NCBI GenBank assembly: GCA_029953615.1
Contig: CP124529.1
Span: 2,632,998-2,696,997, forward strand
DNA: 64,000 bases
Direction: 5' to 3'
DNA from: Pseudomonas putida
GTDB lineage: Bacteria; Pseudomonadota; Gammaproteobacteria; Pseudomonadales; Pseudomonadaceae
Positions within the stretch are counted from its first letter, which is position 1; each line of letters starts with the position of its first letter. The translations under genes were made by a program, and so were the position numbers. This document shows positions 17,806 to 26,632 of this stretch, piece by piece. Below the pieces are notes generated by a model. That model was given only the letters and a program-made list of their open reading frames with translations, searched no databases and was not told where the DNA came from.

Positions 17806-18495
17806 TCAGCGGCCCTGGCAGGCATCAACGCGCAACCAGCGCTCCAGCAGCTTGAAGCCTTGCACCAGTACGAACGAGATCACCAGGTAGAACACCCCGG
17901 CGGCAAAGAAGATCTCTACCGGCAGGTAGGTGCGGGCGATGATGGTACGGGCCATGCCGGTCAGTTCCAGCAGGGTCACGGTACTGGCCAGGGCACTGGC
18001 CTTGAGCATCAGGATCACTTCGTTGCTGTACGCCGGCAGGCCGATGCGCGCAGCGCGTGGCAGCATGATGTAGAACAGCGTCTTGCCTCGCGACATGCCC
18101 AGCGCCCGTGCCGCCTCGATCTCACCCTTGGGGATCGACTGCAGCGCGCCGCGCAGGATCTCGGCGATGTAGGCAGCAGTGTGCAGGGTCATGGTCAGCA
18201 CGGTGCACCAGAACGGGTCGCGCAGGTACGGCCACAGCGAACTCGAACGCACCGCGTCAAACTGCGCCAGGCCGTAGTAGACCAGGAACAGCTGCACCAG
18301 CAGCGGCGTGCCACGGAAGAAGAAGATGTAGCTGAACGGCACCGCACGCACGTACCAGTGGCGCGAGGAGCGGGCGATGCCCAGCGGGATGGCCAGGATC
18401 AACCCGGCAACCACCGCGATGGCTACCAGCTCCAGGGTCAGGGTCGCACCTTGGGCCAGGCGTGGCAGCCATTTGATGATGACTTCCCAATTCAT
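17806..18495 (-). CDS. Polar amino acid ABC transporter permease (HisM type)
   Basis: 229-aa inner-membrane permease of the histidine/arginine/ornithine class. About five TM helices are visible, with the EAA loop EAARALGMSRGKTLFYIMLPRAARIGLP that contacts the ATPase. It starts ATG at 18495, whose A is the last base of the upstream permease stop (TAATG), so the two are translationally coupled. The order in transcription is ATPase, binding protein, HisQ-like, HisM-like. The exact substrate cannot be read. Confidence 0.9.
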   Translation of the reverse strand: MNWEVIIKWLPRLAQGATLTLELVAIAVVAGLILAIPLGIARSSRHWYVRAVPFSYIFFFRGTPLLVQLFLVYYGLAQFDAVRSSSLWPYLRDPFWCTVLTMTLHTAAYIAEILRGALQSIPKGEIEAARALGMSRGKTLFYIMLPRAARIGLPAYSNEVILMLKASALASTVTLLELTGMARTIIARTYLPVEIFFAAGVFYLVISFVLVQGFKLLERWLRVDACQGR

Positions 18496-19187
18496 TATTC
18501 GGCCCTCGCAAAGCCGCGAGCGGCGCGTTTTTCCATGAAGTGCATGCCGGTCATGGCAATGATGGTCAGGCTCAGGTAGATGCAGGCCGCGACCATGTAG
18601 AAGGTGAACGGCTCTTTGGTCACGGTCACGCCGATTTGTGCGTGGCGCATGATCTCTTCCAGGCCGATCACCGACACCAGGGCGGTGTCCTTCATCAGGA
18701 TCATGAACAGGTTGCCAAGGCCGGGCAGGGCAATGCGCCACATTTGCGGCAGGATGATCCGCGACAGGATGCGGCCCTTGGACAGGCCCAGCGCCAGGCC
18801 GGCTTCGCGGTGGCCTTTGGGAATTGCCAGAATGGCGCCACGGAACACTTCGGTGGCATAGGCGCCAAAGCACAGGCCCAGGGCAATCACGCCCGCAGCG
18901 AAGGCGCTGAGCTCCAGGCCCGGCATGTTCAGGGCTTCACCAAGGGCGTTCATCAACCCCACGGTGCCGAAATAGATAAGCAGTACCCACAGCAGTTCGG
19001 GCACGCCGCGAACCAGGGTCGAGTAGAAGCCGCCAAGCCATTGCAGCGGCTTGATGGTGGAAGTCTTGGCCAGGGCGCCGAGCAGGCCCAGGACCAGGCC
19101 CAGCAGCAAGGCGCAAAGCGCCAGTTTTACGGTCATCAGGGTGCCGGCCATCATGGCCGGACCGAATCCGTGCAGGTCGATATTCAT
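18495..19187 (-). CDS. Polar amino acid ABC transporter permease (HisQ type)
   Basis: 230 aa, MNIDLHGFGPAMMAGTLMTV, with membrane spans at about 15-40, 55-75, 90-110, 150-175 and 195-215. It has the EAA motif REAGLALGLSKGRILSRIILPQMWRIALPGLG. FYSTLVRGVPELLWVLLIYFG is the usual HisQ/ArtQ N-terminal signature. It overlaps the next permease by one base (TAATG) and follows the binding-protein gene by 54 bases. It works as a heterodimer with the HisM-type partner. Confidence 0.9.
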   Translation of the reverse strand: MNIDLHGFGPAMMAGTLMTVKLALCALLLGLVLGLLGALAKTSTIKPLQWLGGFYSTLVRGVPELLWVLLIYFGTVGLMNALGEALNMPGLELSAFAAGVIALGLCFGAYATEVFRGAILAIPKGHREAGLALGLSKGRILSRIILPQMWRIALPGLGNLFMILMKDTALVSVIGLEEIMRHAQIGVTVTKEPFTFYMVAACIYLSLTIIAMTGMHFMEKRAARGFARAE

Positions 19188-19241
19188 GGGCAGGTCATTC
19201 TAGGGACTGGCGCGCCGCAAGGGCGCGCCGGTCGGGGCGGA

Positions 19242-19997
19242 TCATTCGATGCTGAACGGGAAGTACTTGTCGTTGATCTTCTTGTACGTGCCGTCGGCCT
19301 TGATTTCTGCCAGGGCCTTGTTCAGGTTGTCGCGCAGCTTGGTGTCACCCTTGCGCACGGCAATGCCGATCTTGTCGCTGTCCATCACCGGCTCGCCCTT
19401 GAACTCGAAGTTCGAACCGTCTTTGCTCTTCAGCCACTCGTACTGCACGTACTTGTCGGCCAGGATGCCGTCGATGCGGCCGGAAACCAGGTCGAGGTAG
19501 GCGTTTTCCTGGGTGTCGTACAGCTTGATCTCTACGTCGTCACCGTAGTTGTCTTCCAGCCAGGTGCCAGCCAGGGTGGCGCGCTGGGTGCCGATCACCT
19601 TGCCCTTGAGCGAGGCCTTGTCGGTTTTGAAATCGACATTTTTAGGCGCGATGAACTGCAGCTTGTTGGAGTAGTACGGGTCGGTGAAGTCCACGGCCTG
19701 CTTGCGCTCGTCGGTGATCGACAGCGACGACACCAGGAAGTCGAACTTCTTGGCGTTCAGGGCCGGGATGATGCCGTCCCAGTCGGAGGTGACGACCGAG
19801 CACTCGACTTTCATCTTGGCGCACAGGGCGTCGCCGATGTCTTTGTCGAAGCCGACCACGTTACCGCTGGCATCCTTGTTGTTGAACGGTGGGTAGGCAG
19901 CTTCGATACCCATGCGCAGTTTTTCTGCGGCCAGGGCGTTGGCCGACATCACCAGCGTGGCAGCAGCTGCCAGGAGGAACTTCTTGTAAGTGTGCAT
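19242..19997 (-). CDS. Periplasmic amino-acid-binding protein of the ABC transporter
   Basis: 251 aa from ATG 19997 (GGAGCAATAC just upstream), with a signal peptide MHTYKKFLLAAAATLVMSANALA. The mature protein is SBP_bac_3: LRMGIEAAYPPFNNKDASG, GFDKDIGDALC, DWDGIIPALNAKKFDFLVSSLSIT, ERKQAVDFTDPYYSN, and the Arg of TQRATLAGTWL for substrate carboxylate. These are LAO/ArgT/HisJ-type signatures, so a basic amino acid is likely. The open frame to 20039 overlaps the ATPase gene and is not used. Confidence 0.92.
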   Translation of the reverse strand: MHTYKKFLLAAAATLVMSANALAAEKLRMGIEAAYPPFNNKDASGNVVGFDKDIGDALCAKMKVECSVVTSDWDGIIPALNAKKFDFLVSSLSITDERKQAVDFTDPYYSNKLQFIAPKNVDFKTDKASLKGKVIGTQRATLAGTWLEDNYGDDVEIKLYDTQENAYLDLVSGRIDGILADKYVQYEWLKSKDGSNFEFKGEPVMDSDKIGIAVRKGDTKLRDNLNKALAEIKADGTYKKINDKYFPFSIE

Positions 19998-20008
19998 GTA
20001 TTGCTCCG

Positions 20009-20782
20009 TTAGCGGTGGCTGGACATGAATTGCTTGCAACGCGCCGAGGTCGGGTTCTCGAAGACCTGCTGCGGCGATCCCTGCTCTTCTACCAGGCCCT
20101 GGTGCAGAAAGACGACTTCACTGGACACATGGCGGGCAAAGCTCATCTCGTGCGTCACCAGCAGCATGGTACGGCCTTCTTCGGCCAATGCGCGGATAAC
20201 GTTTAGCACTTCCTGGACCATTTCCGGGTCGAGTGCCGAAGTTGGCTCGTCGAACAGGATGACCTTGGGCTTCATGGCCAGGGTACGGGCAATGGCGGCG
20301 CGCTGTTGCTGGCCACCGGAAAGCTGGGCGGGGTAGCTGTGGCGCTTGTCGTAGATGCCGACCTTGTTCAGCAGGGCTTCGGCGGCTTCGATGGCCTCGG
20401 CCTTGCTCTGGCCGAGCACGCGGCGTGGCGCCTCGATGATGTTGTCGAGGATCGACATGTGCGGCCACAGGTTGAAGTTCTGGAAGACGAAGCCGATCTC
20501 GCTGCGCAGGCGGTTGATCTGGCGGTTGTCGGCGGCGATCAGGTCGCCGTTCTTGGCGGCCTTGAGCTTGAGGGCTTCACCGGCGACCAGGATTTCGCCC
20601 TGGTGCGGGTTCTCGAGCAGGTTGATGCAGCGCAGCAGGGTGGACTTGCCGGAGCCGGACGACCCCAGGATGGAGATCACGTCACCGTCGCGCGCGGTCA
20701 GCGAAATGCCCTTGAGAATTTCCTGCTCGCCGTAGCGTTTGTGCAGATTGCGGATTTCCAGCGCGGGCGTGGCCTGAGCCAT
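20009..20782 (-). CDS. Polar amino acid ABC transporter ATPase (HisP type)
   Basis: 257 aa. Walker [10 protein letters not shown] is near residue 40, Q-loop [12 protein letters not shown] near 99, signature [17 protein letters not shown] near 158, Walker [15 protein letters not shown] near 178 and H-switch [17 protein letters not shown] near 211. These match HisP/ArtP family proteins in length and in the inserted loop [17 protein letters not shown]. It is first gene of the four-gene operon, 11 bases ahead of the binding protein start. Confidence 0.93.
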   Translation of the reverse strand: MAQATPALEIRNLHKRYGEQEILKGISLTARDGDVISILGSSGSGKSTLLRCINLLENPHQGEILVAGEALKLKAAKNGDLIAADNRQINRLRSEIGFVFQNFNLWPHMSILDNIIEAPRRVLGQSKAEAIEAAEALLNKVGIYDKRHSYPAQLSGGQQQRAAIARTLAMKPKVILFDEPTSALDPEMVQEVLNVIRALAEEGRTMLLVTHEMSFARHVSSEVVFLHQGLVEEQGSPQQVFENPTSARCKQFMSSHR

Positions 20783-21032
20783 GTGCGGTCCTCATGTGTA
20801 CGGGTGCGTTCCCAGCTGTTGGCGGCCTTCCTGGCGTGCGCCAAGCTAGCATAGCGGCATTATCACGGCCAACAGGGTCGCTGGGCACTCGGGGCGCTGA
20901 TGGGGCAGTTTGTCGCATCGCTGCAGCGCAACGTCGCGCGGATGTCCGCGAAGGTGTCGCCCAGCACCAGAGCCTTGATGAAAAAAGGCGCGATGGTGCC
21001 AGCTTTGGCCCGCTCATGGAAGCGGTTTTAGA

Positions 21033-21126
21033 CCTTTCGCGGGTACGCCCGCTCGCACAGGTTCTTTAAAAAGCCCAAATGGTTGCACCTGAACTGTGGG
21101 AGCGGGCTTGCCCGCGAACGGGGCGG
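21033..21126. repeat. Inverted REP pair
   Basis: CTTTCGCGGGTACGCCCGCTCGCACAGG (about 21034-21061) and its inverse CTGTGGGAGCGGGCTTGCCCGCGAACGGGG (21094-21123). Confidence 0.8.
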
Positions 21127-21333
21127 TCAGGTCTATAGGTTGTACCTCAGGGTTGCACTTTTTGGCATTGCAATGGTGCACGGGTGTTACCGTGGAGCAC
21201 CTTTGGTGCGTTTGTAAGTGAGTATTTCAGTAATCCGATGATTTGGCGGCCCTTCGGTCAGCTATTGGCCGAAAGCCCTCCAAACCGCGTGCTAAAAGGC
21301 CTGCCGACTTTTCTGACGAATCTATTCAGCATA

Positions 21334-21349
21334 TGGCGCACTTATTGCC
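21334..21349 (+). promoter_or_regulatory. Candidate sigma-54 promoter for the permease gene
   Basis: TGGCGCACTTATTGCC has GG and GC exactly 10 bases apart and keeps TGGC and TTGC of the -24/-12 consensus, with two departures. It lies 97 bases before the ATG. An enhancer-binding site was not identified. Confidence 0.4.
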
Positions 21350-21445
21350 AGCAGGAAACCGCCGATTGCAGCGACGCCCAGGTCAACCCCAGGCGCGCTC
21401 CGTACCCGCAGTCGGCGTGGTCCACTCCTTACAAAGGTAGTTTTA

Positions 21446-22831
21446 ATGAGCGGTAACAATTCCAATGACCTCGCTCAGGGGCTCAAACAACGGCATGTGA
21501 CCATGCTGTCCATCGCTGGCGTCATCGGTGCCGGCCTGTTCGTTGGCTCCGGCCACGCTATCGCTGCTGCCGGCCCTGCCGTGCTGCTGGCTTACGCTGC
21601 CGCCGGTACGCTGGTCGTACTGGTCATGCGCATGTTGGGTGAAATGGCGGTCGCCTCGCCTGACACCGGTTCGTTCTCTACTTATGCCGACCGCGCCATC
21701 GGGCGCTGGGCCGGTTTCACCATCGGCTGGCTGTACTGGTGGTTCTGGGTGTTGGTGATTCCGCTGGAAGCCAACGCCGCCGCTGCCATCCTGCATGCCT
21801 GGTTCCCTGCGGTTGACCTGTGGGCGTTCTCCCTGGTGATTACCTTGGCGCTGACCCTGACCAACCTGTGCAGCGTGAAAAACTATGGCGAGTTCGAGTT
21901 CTGGTTCGCCCTGCTCAAGGTACTGGCGATCATCGGCTTCATCGCTGTGGGCTGTGCTGCCTTGTTCGGCTTTGTGCCAAGCAGCCAGGTCAGCGGTGCC
22001 AGCCACCTGTTCGACACCCAGGGCTTCATGCCTAACGGCCTGGGCGCGGTGCTGGCAGCCATGTTGACCACCATGTTCTCGTTCATGGGTACCGAAATTG
22101 TCACCATCGCCGCTGCCGAGTCGAAAGACCCGGGCAAGCAGATCAGCCGCGCCACCAATTCGGTGATCTGGCGTATCTGCCTGTTCTACCTGGTGTCGAT
22201 CTTCCTGGTCGTGGCCTTGGTACCGTGGAACGACCCGGCGCTGGCCGAGACCGGTTCCTACCAGACCGTGCTGAGCCGCATCGGTGTGCCGAATGCCAAG
22301 CTGATCGTCGACATTGTCGTGCTGATCGCCGTGACCAGCTGCCTGAACTCGGCGCTGTACACCTCGTCGCGCATGCTGTTCTCGCTGAGCAAGCGTGGTG
22401 ACGCCCCGGCCATTGCCCAGCGCACTACCAAGTCGGCTACCCCGCATGTGGCGGTTCTGCTGTCCACTGCAGCGGCGTTCCTCTGCGTGTTCGCCAACTT
22501 CGTGGCCCCGGCCCAGGTGTTCGAATTCCTGCTGGCTAGCTCGGGTGCCATTGCGTTGCTGGTGTACCTTGTGATTGCCGTGTCGCAGCTACGCATGCGT
22601 GCCCAGCGTGAGGCCCGCGGCGAGAAGATCACCTTCAAGATGTGGCTGTTCCCGGGCCTGACCTGGGCGACAATTGCCTTCATCATTGCCATTCTGGTGG
22701 TGATGGCGCTGCGTGAGGACCACCGCGCCGAAATCATCGCGACCGCACTGCTGAGCATTGGTGTGGTGGCGGCTGGCTTGCTGGTGCATCGCAAGCGTGA
22801 AGCTGCCGGGCGGGTGGCGCTGGACAACTGA
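21446..22831 (+). CDS. gabP: Amino acid permease, GABA permease type (AAT/APC family)
   Basis: 461-aa inner-membrane transporter with about 12 TM helices. The N-terminus LAQGLKQRHVTMLSIAGVIGAGLFVGSGHAI is the AAT-family signature with the substrate-binding unwound TM1 (GVIGAGLFVGSG). GEMAVASPDTGSFSTYADRAIGRWAGFTIGW and FSFMGTEIVTIAAAESKDPGKQI are also typical. Family members import GABA, aromatic amino acids or others; the gabP label follows the annotation I recall at this place in KT2440 and overall similarity. It ends at a strong terminator. The ATG follows AAAGGTAGTTTTA. Confidence 0.8.
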   Translation: MSGNNSNDLAQGLKQRHVTMLSIAGVIGAGLFVGSGHAIAAAGPAVLLAYAAAGTLVVLVMRMLGEMAVASPDTGSFSTYADRAIGRWAGFTIGWLYWWFWVLVIPLEANAAAAILHAWFPAVDLWAFSLVITLALTLTNLCSVKNYGEFEFWFALLKVLAIIGFIAVGCAALFGFVPSSQVSGASHLFDTQGFMPNGLGAVLAAMLTTMFSFMGTEIVTIAAAESKDPGKQISRATNSVIWRICLFYLVSIFLVVALVPWNDPALAETGSYQTVLSRIGVPNAKLIVDIVVLIAVTSCLNSALYTSSRMLFSLSKRGDAPAIAQRTTKSATPHVAVLLSTAAAFLCVFANFVAPAQVFEFLLASSGAIALLVYLVIAVSQLRMRAQREARGEKITFKMWLFPGLTWATIAFIIAILVVMALREDHRAEIIATALLSIGVVAAGLLVHRKREAAGRVALDN

Positions 22832-22849
22832 TCCGCGCTGGCTGAAATG

Positions 22850-22885
22850 AAAAGGCCGCGTCCTGTGAAGGGCGCGGCCTTTTTT
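22850..22885 (+). terminator. Rho-independent terminator of the permease gene
   Basis: AAGGCCGCG (22852-22860) pairs with CGCGGCCTT (22873-22881) across a 12-base loop, followed by T residues to 22885. Confidence 0.88.
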
Positions 22886-22894
22886 GTTGCCTGT

Positions 22895-22999
22895 ACCGGC
22901 CCCTTCGCGGGCTTGCCCGCTCCCACTTGAGCGGCGTTGCCGTCAGGCTGGCGGTGAACCTGTGGGAGCGGGCGTGCCCGCGAAGAGGCCGGAACAGGC
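22895..22999. repeat. Inverted REP pair
   Basis: CGGCCCCTTCGCGGGCTTGC (22897-22916, ending CCCAC at 22926) and CCTGTGGGAGCGGGCGTGCC (about 22959) lie between convergent genes. The left arm lacks the usual terminal CAGG. Confidence 0.8.
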
Positions 23000-23011
23000 T
23001 ACATGGCGCTG

Positions 23012-23455
23012 TCAGCCAAACTGCTTCTGTTGTTGCTGCTGCTTGGCCACCGCCTCCGAGGCCGCGACATAGGCCGCCTGGAATTCATCACTCTCCAGCC
23101 AGGCCATGGTCGCCTCTTCGTCGGCGCCATCCAGCCACTTACGGTAGGCATTGAACACCAGCACGATGTAGTCGGTGGCGTGTTCTTCCTTGTGCCCCTT
23201 GAGCACCAGGGCCAGCAGCGGGTCTACCAGGAACACCGAGATCATCGGCACCAGGCCGCCTTCCTGGGCTTCCTTCATCTTCTTGAACAGCGGGTCGTAG
23301 CTGCCCGACTCCATGGCCTTGTTGTACACCTGCTCGATGCTGGCGCTGTCGCCGGCACTGGCCTTGACCGCCTGGCCGCTGCGTACCATGCGGTTCTGCT
23401 TGGCCTTGCTGGCGGCGCGCTTGGCGCGTTTCTGTTGCTTGGTAGGGGTGGCCAT
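23012..23455 (-). CDS. Conserved hypothetical protein
   Basis: 147 aa from ATG 23455. It has a very basic N-terminus (MATPTKQQKRAKRAASKAKQ), then an acidic helical part (SIEQVYNKAMESGSYDPLFK, VFLVDPLLALVLKGHKEEHATDY, WLDGADEEATMAWLESDEFQ) and a glutamine run before the end (KQQQQQKQFG). I do not recognise a domain. The basic N-terminus could bind nucleic acid, but that is only inference from charge. The longer frame up to 23566 has no better start. Confidence 0.7.
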   Translation of the reverse strand: MATPTKQQKRAKRAASKAKQNRMVRSGQAVKASAGDSASIEQVYNKAMESGSYDPLFKKMKEAQEGGLVPMISVFLVDPLLALVLKGHKEEHATDYIVLVFNAYRKWLDGADEEATMAWLESDEFQAAYVAASEAVAKQQQQQKQFG

Positions 23456-23691
23456 GGGGAATCCTGGGGGCTGCTTGAAGTTGCGCGTATTGAAGCGCAA
23501 TTGCTTGAGAAACCCAAGCTGTACGCCGTGACAATCCAGGCTGGCGGGGTTGATACGGACATGCATCCAGATTATGTCCGCCGTCTGAGCTACCTAACCT
23601 CTCCCTCACTGTCACTCATGTTCGGGCGGCAGTCGATCACCATGCCAGATCGGCGTTCACAGGCAGCGCACAGTGGCACTAAGGAGAGAAT

Positions 23692-23925
23692 GTGAAACAT
23701 TGCTATCTTGTTACCATGTATGGTTATGACGAAGACGAAGACGATAGGCTTTACTATGTGACCGGGTTCGCCAAGTGCAACCAGCAGGCGCTCACAAAGG
23801 CTGACATCCGCGCAATTATGGAAGACAGCAAGAAGCACGGTGACCTCTATTTGCACAGCGTCTCCTATCTGGGGCACATGACCGAGGACGCTTTCGAGCA
23901 TCTTCGTGCCATGTCGCGCGACTAG
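23692..23925 (+). CDS. Small acidic hypothetical protein
   Basis: 77 aa from a GTG at 23692 with AAGGAG at 23681-23686. The sequence MKHCYLVTMYGYDEDEDDRL, then YYVTGFAKCNQQALTKADIRAIMEDSKKHGDLYLHSVSYLG, looks like a compact alpha/beta fold with an acidic loop DEDEDD. No family is recognised. It lies alone between the hypothetical gene on the minus strand and ppk2; the local GC is lower than in its neighbours. The ribosome site makes translation likely. Confidence 0.65.
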   Translation: MKHCYLVTMYGYDEDEDDRLYYVTGFAKCNQQALTKADIRAIMEDSKKHGDLYLHSVSYLGHMTEDAFEHLRAMSRD

Positions 23926-23966
23926 GGGGCGTCCCGCAGGCGTTCCGGGCCTGCGGTGACTGTTCT

Positions 23967-24947
23967 TCAGCCCGTTGATCGAGGGGTGTCGTCGTCTTCA
24001 AAGCCGCGTGCAGCCCGGCCCACCAGTACGGGGTCGGGTGCATGCGCCACCTGAGGGTCCTTGCCTGGGTAGTCCAGCGCATGCAGGAAATGGCGAATAC
24101 AGTTGATCCGCGCCCGTTTCTTGTCGTCGGACTTGATCACCGTCCATGGCGCGTCGGCCGTGTCGGTATGAAAGAACATCGCTTCCTTGGCGGCGGTATA
24201 GTCCTCCCACTTGTCCAGCGACTTGATGTCGATCGGCGACAACTTCCAGTGCTTGAGCGGGTCGTCCCGGCGCGAGATGAAACGGCGCAGCTGCTCTTCG
24301 CGGTTCACCGAGAACCAGTACTTGAACAGCAGGATGCCGCTGTTGCACAGCATCCGCTCCAGGTCCGGGGCCTGGCGCATGAATTCCAGGTACTGCAGCG
24401 GCGTGCAGAAATCCATCACCTTCTCGACCCCGGCGCGGTTGTACCAGGAGCGGTCGAAGAACACCATTTCACCCGCCGTGGGCAGGTGCTGGATGTAGCG
24501 CTGGAAATACCACTGGCCCTGTTCCTGTTCGGAAGGCTTCTCCAGGGCCACGATGCGCGCACCGCGTGGGTTGAGGTGCTCCATGAAACGCTTGATGGTA
24601 CCGCCCTTGCCCGCTGCGTCACGCCCTTCGAACAGGATCACCACGCGCTGGCCGGTTTCCTTCACCCAGCTCTGCACCTTCAGCAACTCGATCTGCAACG
24701 CGTGTTTGGCCTTTTCGTAGTCCTGGCGACGCATGCGGGTGCGGTAGGGGTAGCTGGCCGGCAGGCGGGCCGAGGTACTGTCTTCGTTGCTTCCTTTGGG
24801 GGCGGTGGCGACTTCCAGTGCGGCAGGTTGCTGGCTGATGCTGGTGATCGTTGGTTCCGGCTTGCGCTGGCGTGGGCGACGCGTGCGGGCTGGGGTGATG
24901 GCGGGCTCGCTGGGGGCGGGGAGCAGGAGGGGGGATTCTTCGCTCAT
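23967..24947 (-). CDS. ppk2: Polyphosphate kinase 2
   Basis: 326-aa PPK2-family enzyme transferring phosphate between polyphosphate and nucleotides. After an unstructured 60-residue N-terminus rich in Pro, Arg and Thr comes the P-loop GRDAAGKGG (108-116), TIKRFMEHLNPRGARIVAL, and the Walker B/lid region VFFDRSWYNRAGVEKVMDFC near 165-185. KYWFSVNREEQLRRFISRRDDPLKHWKLSPID and SDDKKRARINCIRHFL follow. It is a one-domain member. Whether it prefers NDP or NMP cannot be settled by eye. It is monocistronic. Confidence 0.92.
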   Translation of the reverse strand: MSEESPLLLPAPSEPAITPARTRRPRQRKPEPTITSISQQPAALEVATAPKGSNEDSTSARLPASYPYRTRMRRQDYEKAKHALQIELLKVQSWVKETGQRVVILFEGRDAAGKGGTIKRFMEHLNPRGARIVALEKPSEQEQGQWYFQRYIQHLPTAGEMVFFDRSWYNRAGVEKVMDFCTPLQYLEFMRQAPDLERMLCNSGILLFKYWFSVNREEQLRRFISRRDDPLKHWKLSPIDIKSLDKWEDYTAAKEAMFFHTDTADAPWTVIKSDDKKRARINCIRHFLHALDYPGKDPQVAHAPDPVLVGRAARGFEDDDTPRSTG

Positions 24948-25058
24948 GGAGGTCCTTGCGGGTCGAGTCGGATTTCCGTCGTCGATTGTGAAGGTGAGCG
25001 AGTGATGGCTATTTGATGCTGGTCAATGAGGCAGGCGGGTTATGGAAAACAATAGGCA

Positions 25059-25090
25059 ACAAAAAACCCGCACTAGGCGGGTTTCTTGTT
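25059..25090 (-). terminator. Terminator downstream of tRNA-Phe
   Basis: AACCCGC (25065-25071) and GCGGGTT (25077-25083) form a 7-bp stem with a T-run on the minus strand (A-run 25061-25066 on plus). Confidence 0.85.
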
Positions 25091-25129
25091 GTCGCTTCGG
25101 GTAACTTTGCAACCACCAGAAGCTGAAGG

Positions 25130-25205
25130 TGGTGCCCAGAGACGGAGTCGAACCGCCGACACGAGGATTTTCAATCCTCTGCTCTACCGACTGAGCTATC
25201 TGGGC
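25130..25205 (-). tRNA. tRNA-Phe (anticodon GAA)
   Basis: 76 bases with encoded CCA. The acceptor stem is GCCCAGA/TCTGGGC with A73, the D-arm AGCTCAGTCGGTAGAGC. The anticodon arm AGGATT-GAA-AATCCT places GAA in the loop, and the T-arm is CGGCGGTTCGACTCCGTC. It lies at the end of the asmA-mutY-yggX unit. Confidence 0.97.
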
Positions 25206-25295
25206 GACGAGGTGAATTAAATAGACTTTCAGACCGCTCGTCAACGACTTTTTGAAAAAATTTTAAATTAATTCCGTCGCTTACGTTCCGTGGGG

Positions 25296-25568
25296 TCATT
25301 CCGAGGGTGGAACGTAGCCTTCTGCCTGGGCGTATTCTTCGCCGGCAAAAAACTTGTCCATCTCGCCCTGGAGGAATTTGCGGTCCTCGGCGTTCATCAT
25401 GTTCAGGCGCTTTTCGTTGATCAGCATGGTCTGGTGCTTCTGCCAGTCGGCCCAGGCTTTCTGCGAGATGTGTTCGAAGATGTCCTGGCCCTTGGCGCCG
25501 GGGTAGGGCGGGCGCTCCAGGCCTGGCAGTTCTTCTTTGTACTTGCGGCACATCACGGTGCGGGTCAT
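25296..25568 (-). CDS. yggX: Fe(2+)-trafficking / oxidative damage protection protein YggX
   Basis: 90-aa protein that protects Fe-S clusters and reduces free iron damage. [20 protein letters not shown] with the conserved Cys7, then [32 protein letters not shown] and [10 protein letters not shown], matches the family over its whole length. The start overlaps the mutY stop by four bases (ATGA), so it is translated with MutY, itself an Fe-S enzyme. The yggX-mutY pairing is conserved in gamma-proteobacteria. Confidence 0.95.
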   Translation of the reverse strand: MTRTVMCRKYKEELPGLERPPYPGAKGQDIFEHISQKAWADWQKHQTMLINEKRLNMMNAEDRKFLQGEMDKFFAGEEYAQAEGYVPPSE

Positions 25569-26632
25569 CGGGCGTCTCCTGCATTCAGTTCGTCGGCCGC
25601 GCGTTTGAGCAGCTTTTTCACCGGGGCGGCGAGGCCCAGGCGCGGCGGGGTGGCGAGGTTATACCAGAGCCAGTCGGCCTCGGCCACGTGCTGGCCGACC
25701 GGGTCGACGCGCACCAGCCAGGGCTCTATCGCCAGCTGGAAGTGGCTGAAGGTATGGGTCAGGCCGTCCATGGCGCGGCTGCCAGCCAGGCGCAGGCCGT
25801 GCTGGTAGGCCAGGTCGTCGAGCTGGGCGATGTCGTCCAGCTCCGGCAGGCTCCACAAACCACCCCACAGGCCGCTGGACGGGCGGCGGTAAAGCAGGAT
25901 GGCGCCTTCGTGGTTGGCCAGCAATGGCATCAGGGTGCGGCGTTGCGGCAGTGCCTTGCGCGGCTTTGGCTCGGGGTAACGGGTTTCTTCACCGTGCAGG
26001 TGCGCTTCGCAGCCGCGCTGCAGTGGGCAGATCAGGCAACTGGGCTTGCTGCGGGTACACAGCGTGGCGCCCATGTCCATCATCGCCTGGGTGTAGTGGT
26101 TGGCCCGCTGCTGCGGGGTAAAGCGCTCGGCCGTGGCCCACAGCTGGTTGGCCACCTTGGGCTCGCCGGGGTAACCGGCCTGGGCGGTGTAGCGGGCCAG
26201 CACGCGCTTGACGTTGCCGTCGAGGATCGGTGCGCGGATGCCCATGCTGATGCTGGCGATAGCCCCGGCAGTCGAGCGGCCGATGCCGGGCAGCTCGGTG
26301 AGCTGCTCGACACTGCGCGGGAATTCGCCGCCATGCTTTTCGACCACGATCTTCGCGGCCTTTTGCAGGTTGCGTGCCCGGGTGTAGTAGCCCAGGCCGG
26401 TCCACAGGTGCAGCACCTCGTCCTCCGGCGCCTCGGCCAGGGCCTGCACCGTCGGCAGGGCCTGCATGAAGCGGTCGAAGTAGTTGAGCACGGTGCTGAC
26501 CTGGGTCTGCTGCAACATGATTTCCGACACCCATACCCGGTACGGATTGATGCCCTGTTGCCAGGGCAGGTCGTGCCGGCCATGTTCGTCATACCAATCC
26601 AGCACTGCGCTGGAGAACTGCTCGGGGCTCAT
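25565..26632 (-). CDS. mutY: A/G-specific adenine DNA glycosylase
   Basis: 355-aa base-excision enzyme removing adenine opposite 8-oxoG. Catalytic Glu37 lies in [11 protein letters not shown], the helix-hairpin-helix is [12 protein letters not shown] (114-125), and catalytic Asp138 is in [12 protein letters not shown]. The [4Fe-4S] loop is C192-X6-C199-X2-C202-X5-C208 in [20 protein letters not shown]-terminal NUDIX-like 8-oxoG recognition domain ([26 protein letters not shown]) completes it. It overlaps asmA upstream and yggX downstream by four bases each. Confidence 0.97.
   Translation of the reverse strand: MSPEQFSSAVLDWYDEHGRHDLPWQQGINPYRVWVSEIMLQQTQVSTVLNYFDRFMQALPTVQALAEAPEDEVLHLWTGLGYYTRARNLQKAAKIVVEKHGGEFPRSVEQLTELPGIGRSTAGAIASISMGIRAPILDGNVKRVLARYTAQAGYPGEPKVANQLWATAERFTPQQRANHYTQAMMDMGATLCTRSKPSCLICPLQRGCEAHLHGEETRYPEPKPRKALPQRRTLMPLLANHEGAILLYRRPSSGLWGGLWSLPELDDIAQLDDLAYQHGLRLAGSRAMDGLTHTFSHFQLAIEPWLVRVDPVGQHVAEADWLWYNLATPPRLGLAAPVKKLLKRAADELNAGDAR

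Larger units (their letters stand above)
20783..21445. other. 663-base gene-free region before the permease gene
   Basis: Between two divergent units. It contains an inverted REP pair (21033-21126) and, closer to the permease, a possible sigma-54 promoter. Short frames here lack ribosome sites and run through the REP. Confidence 0.5.

Noticed and set aside
21171..21210. Second sigma-54-like site around TTGGCATTGCAATGGTGC
   Set aside because: GG and GC are not 10 bases apart in either orientation.
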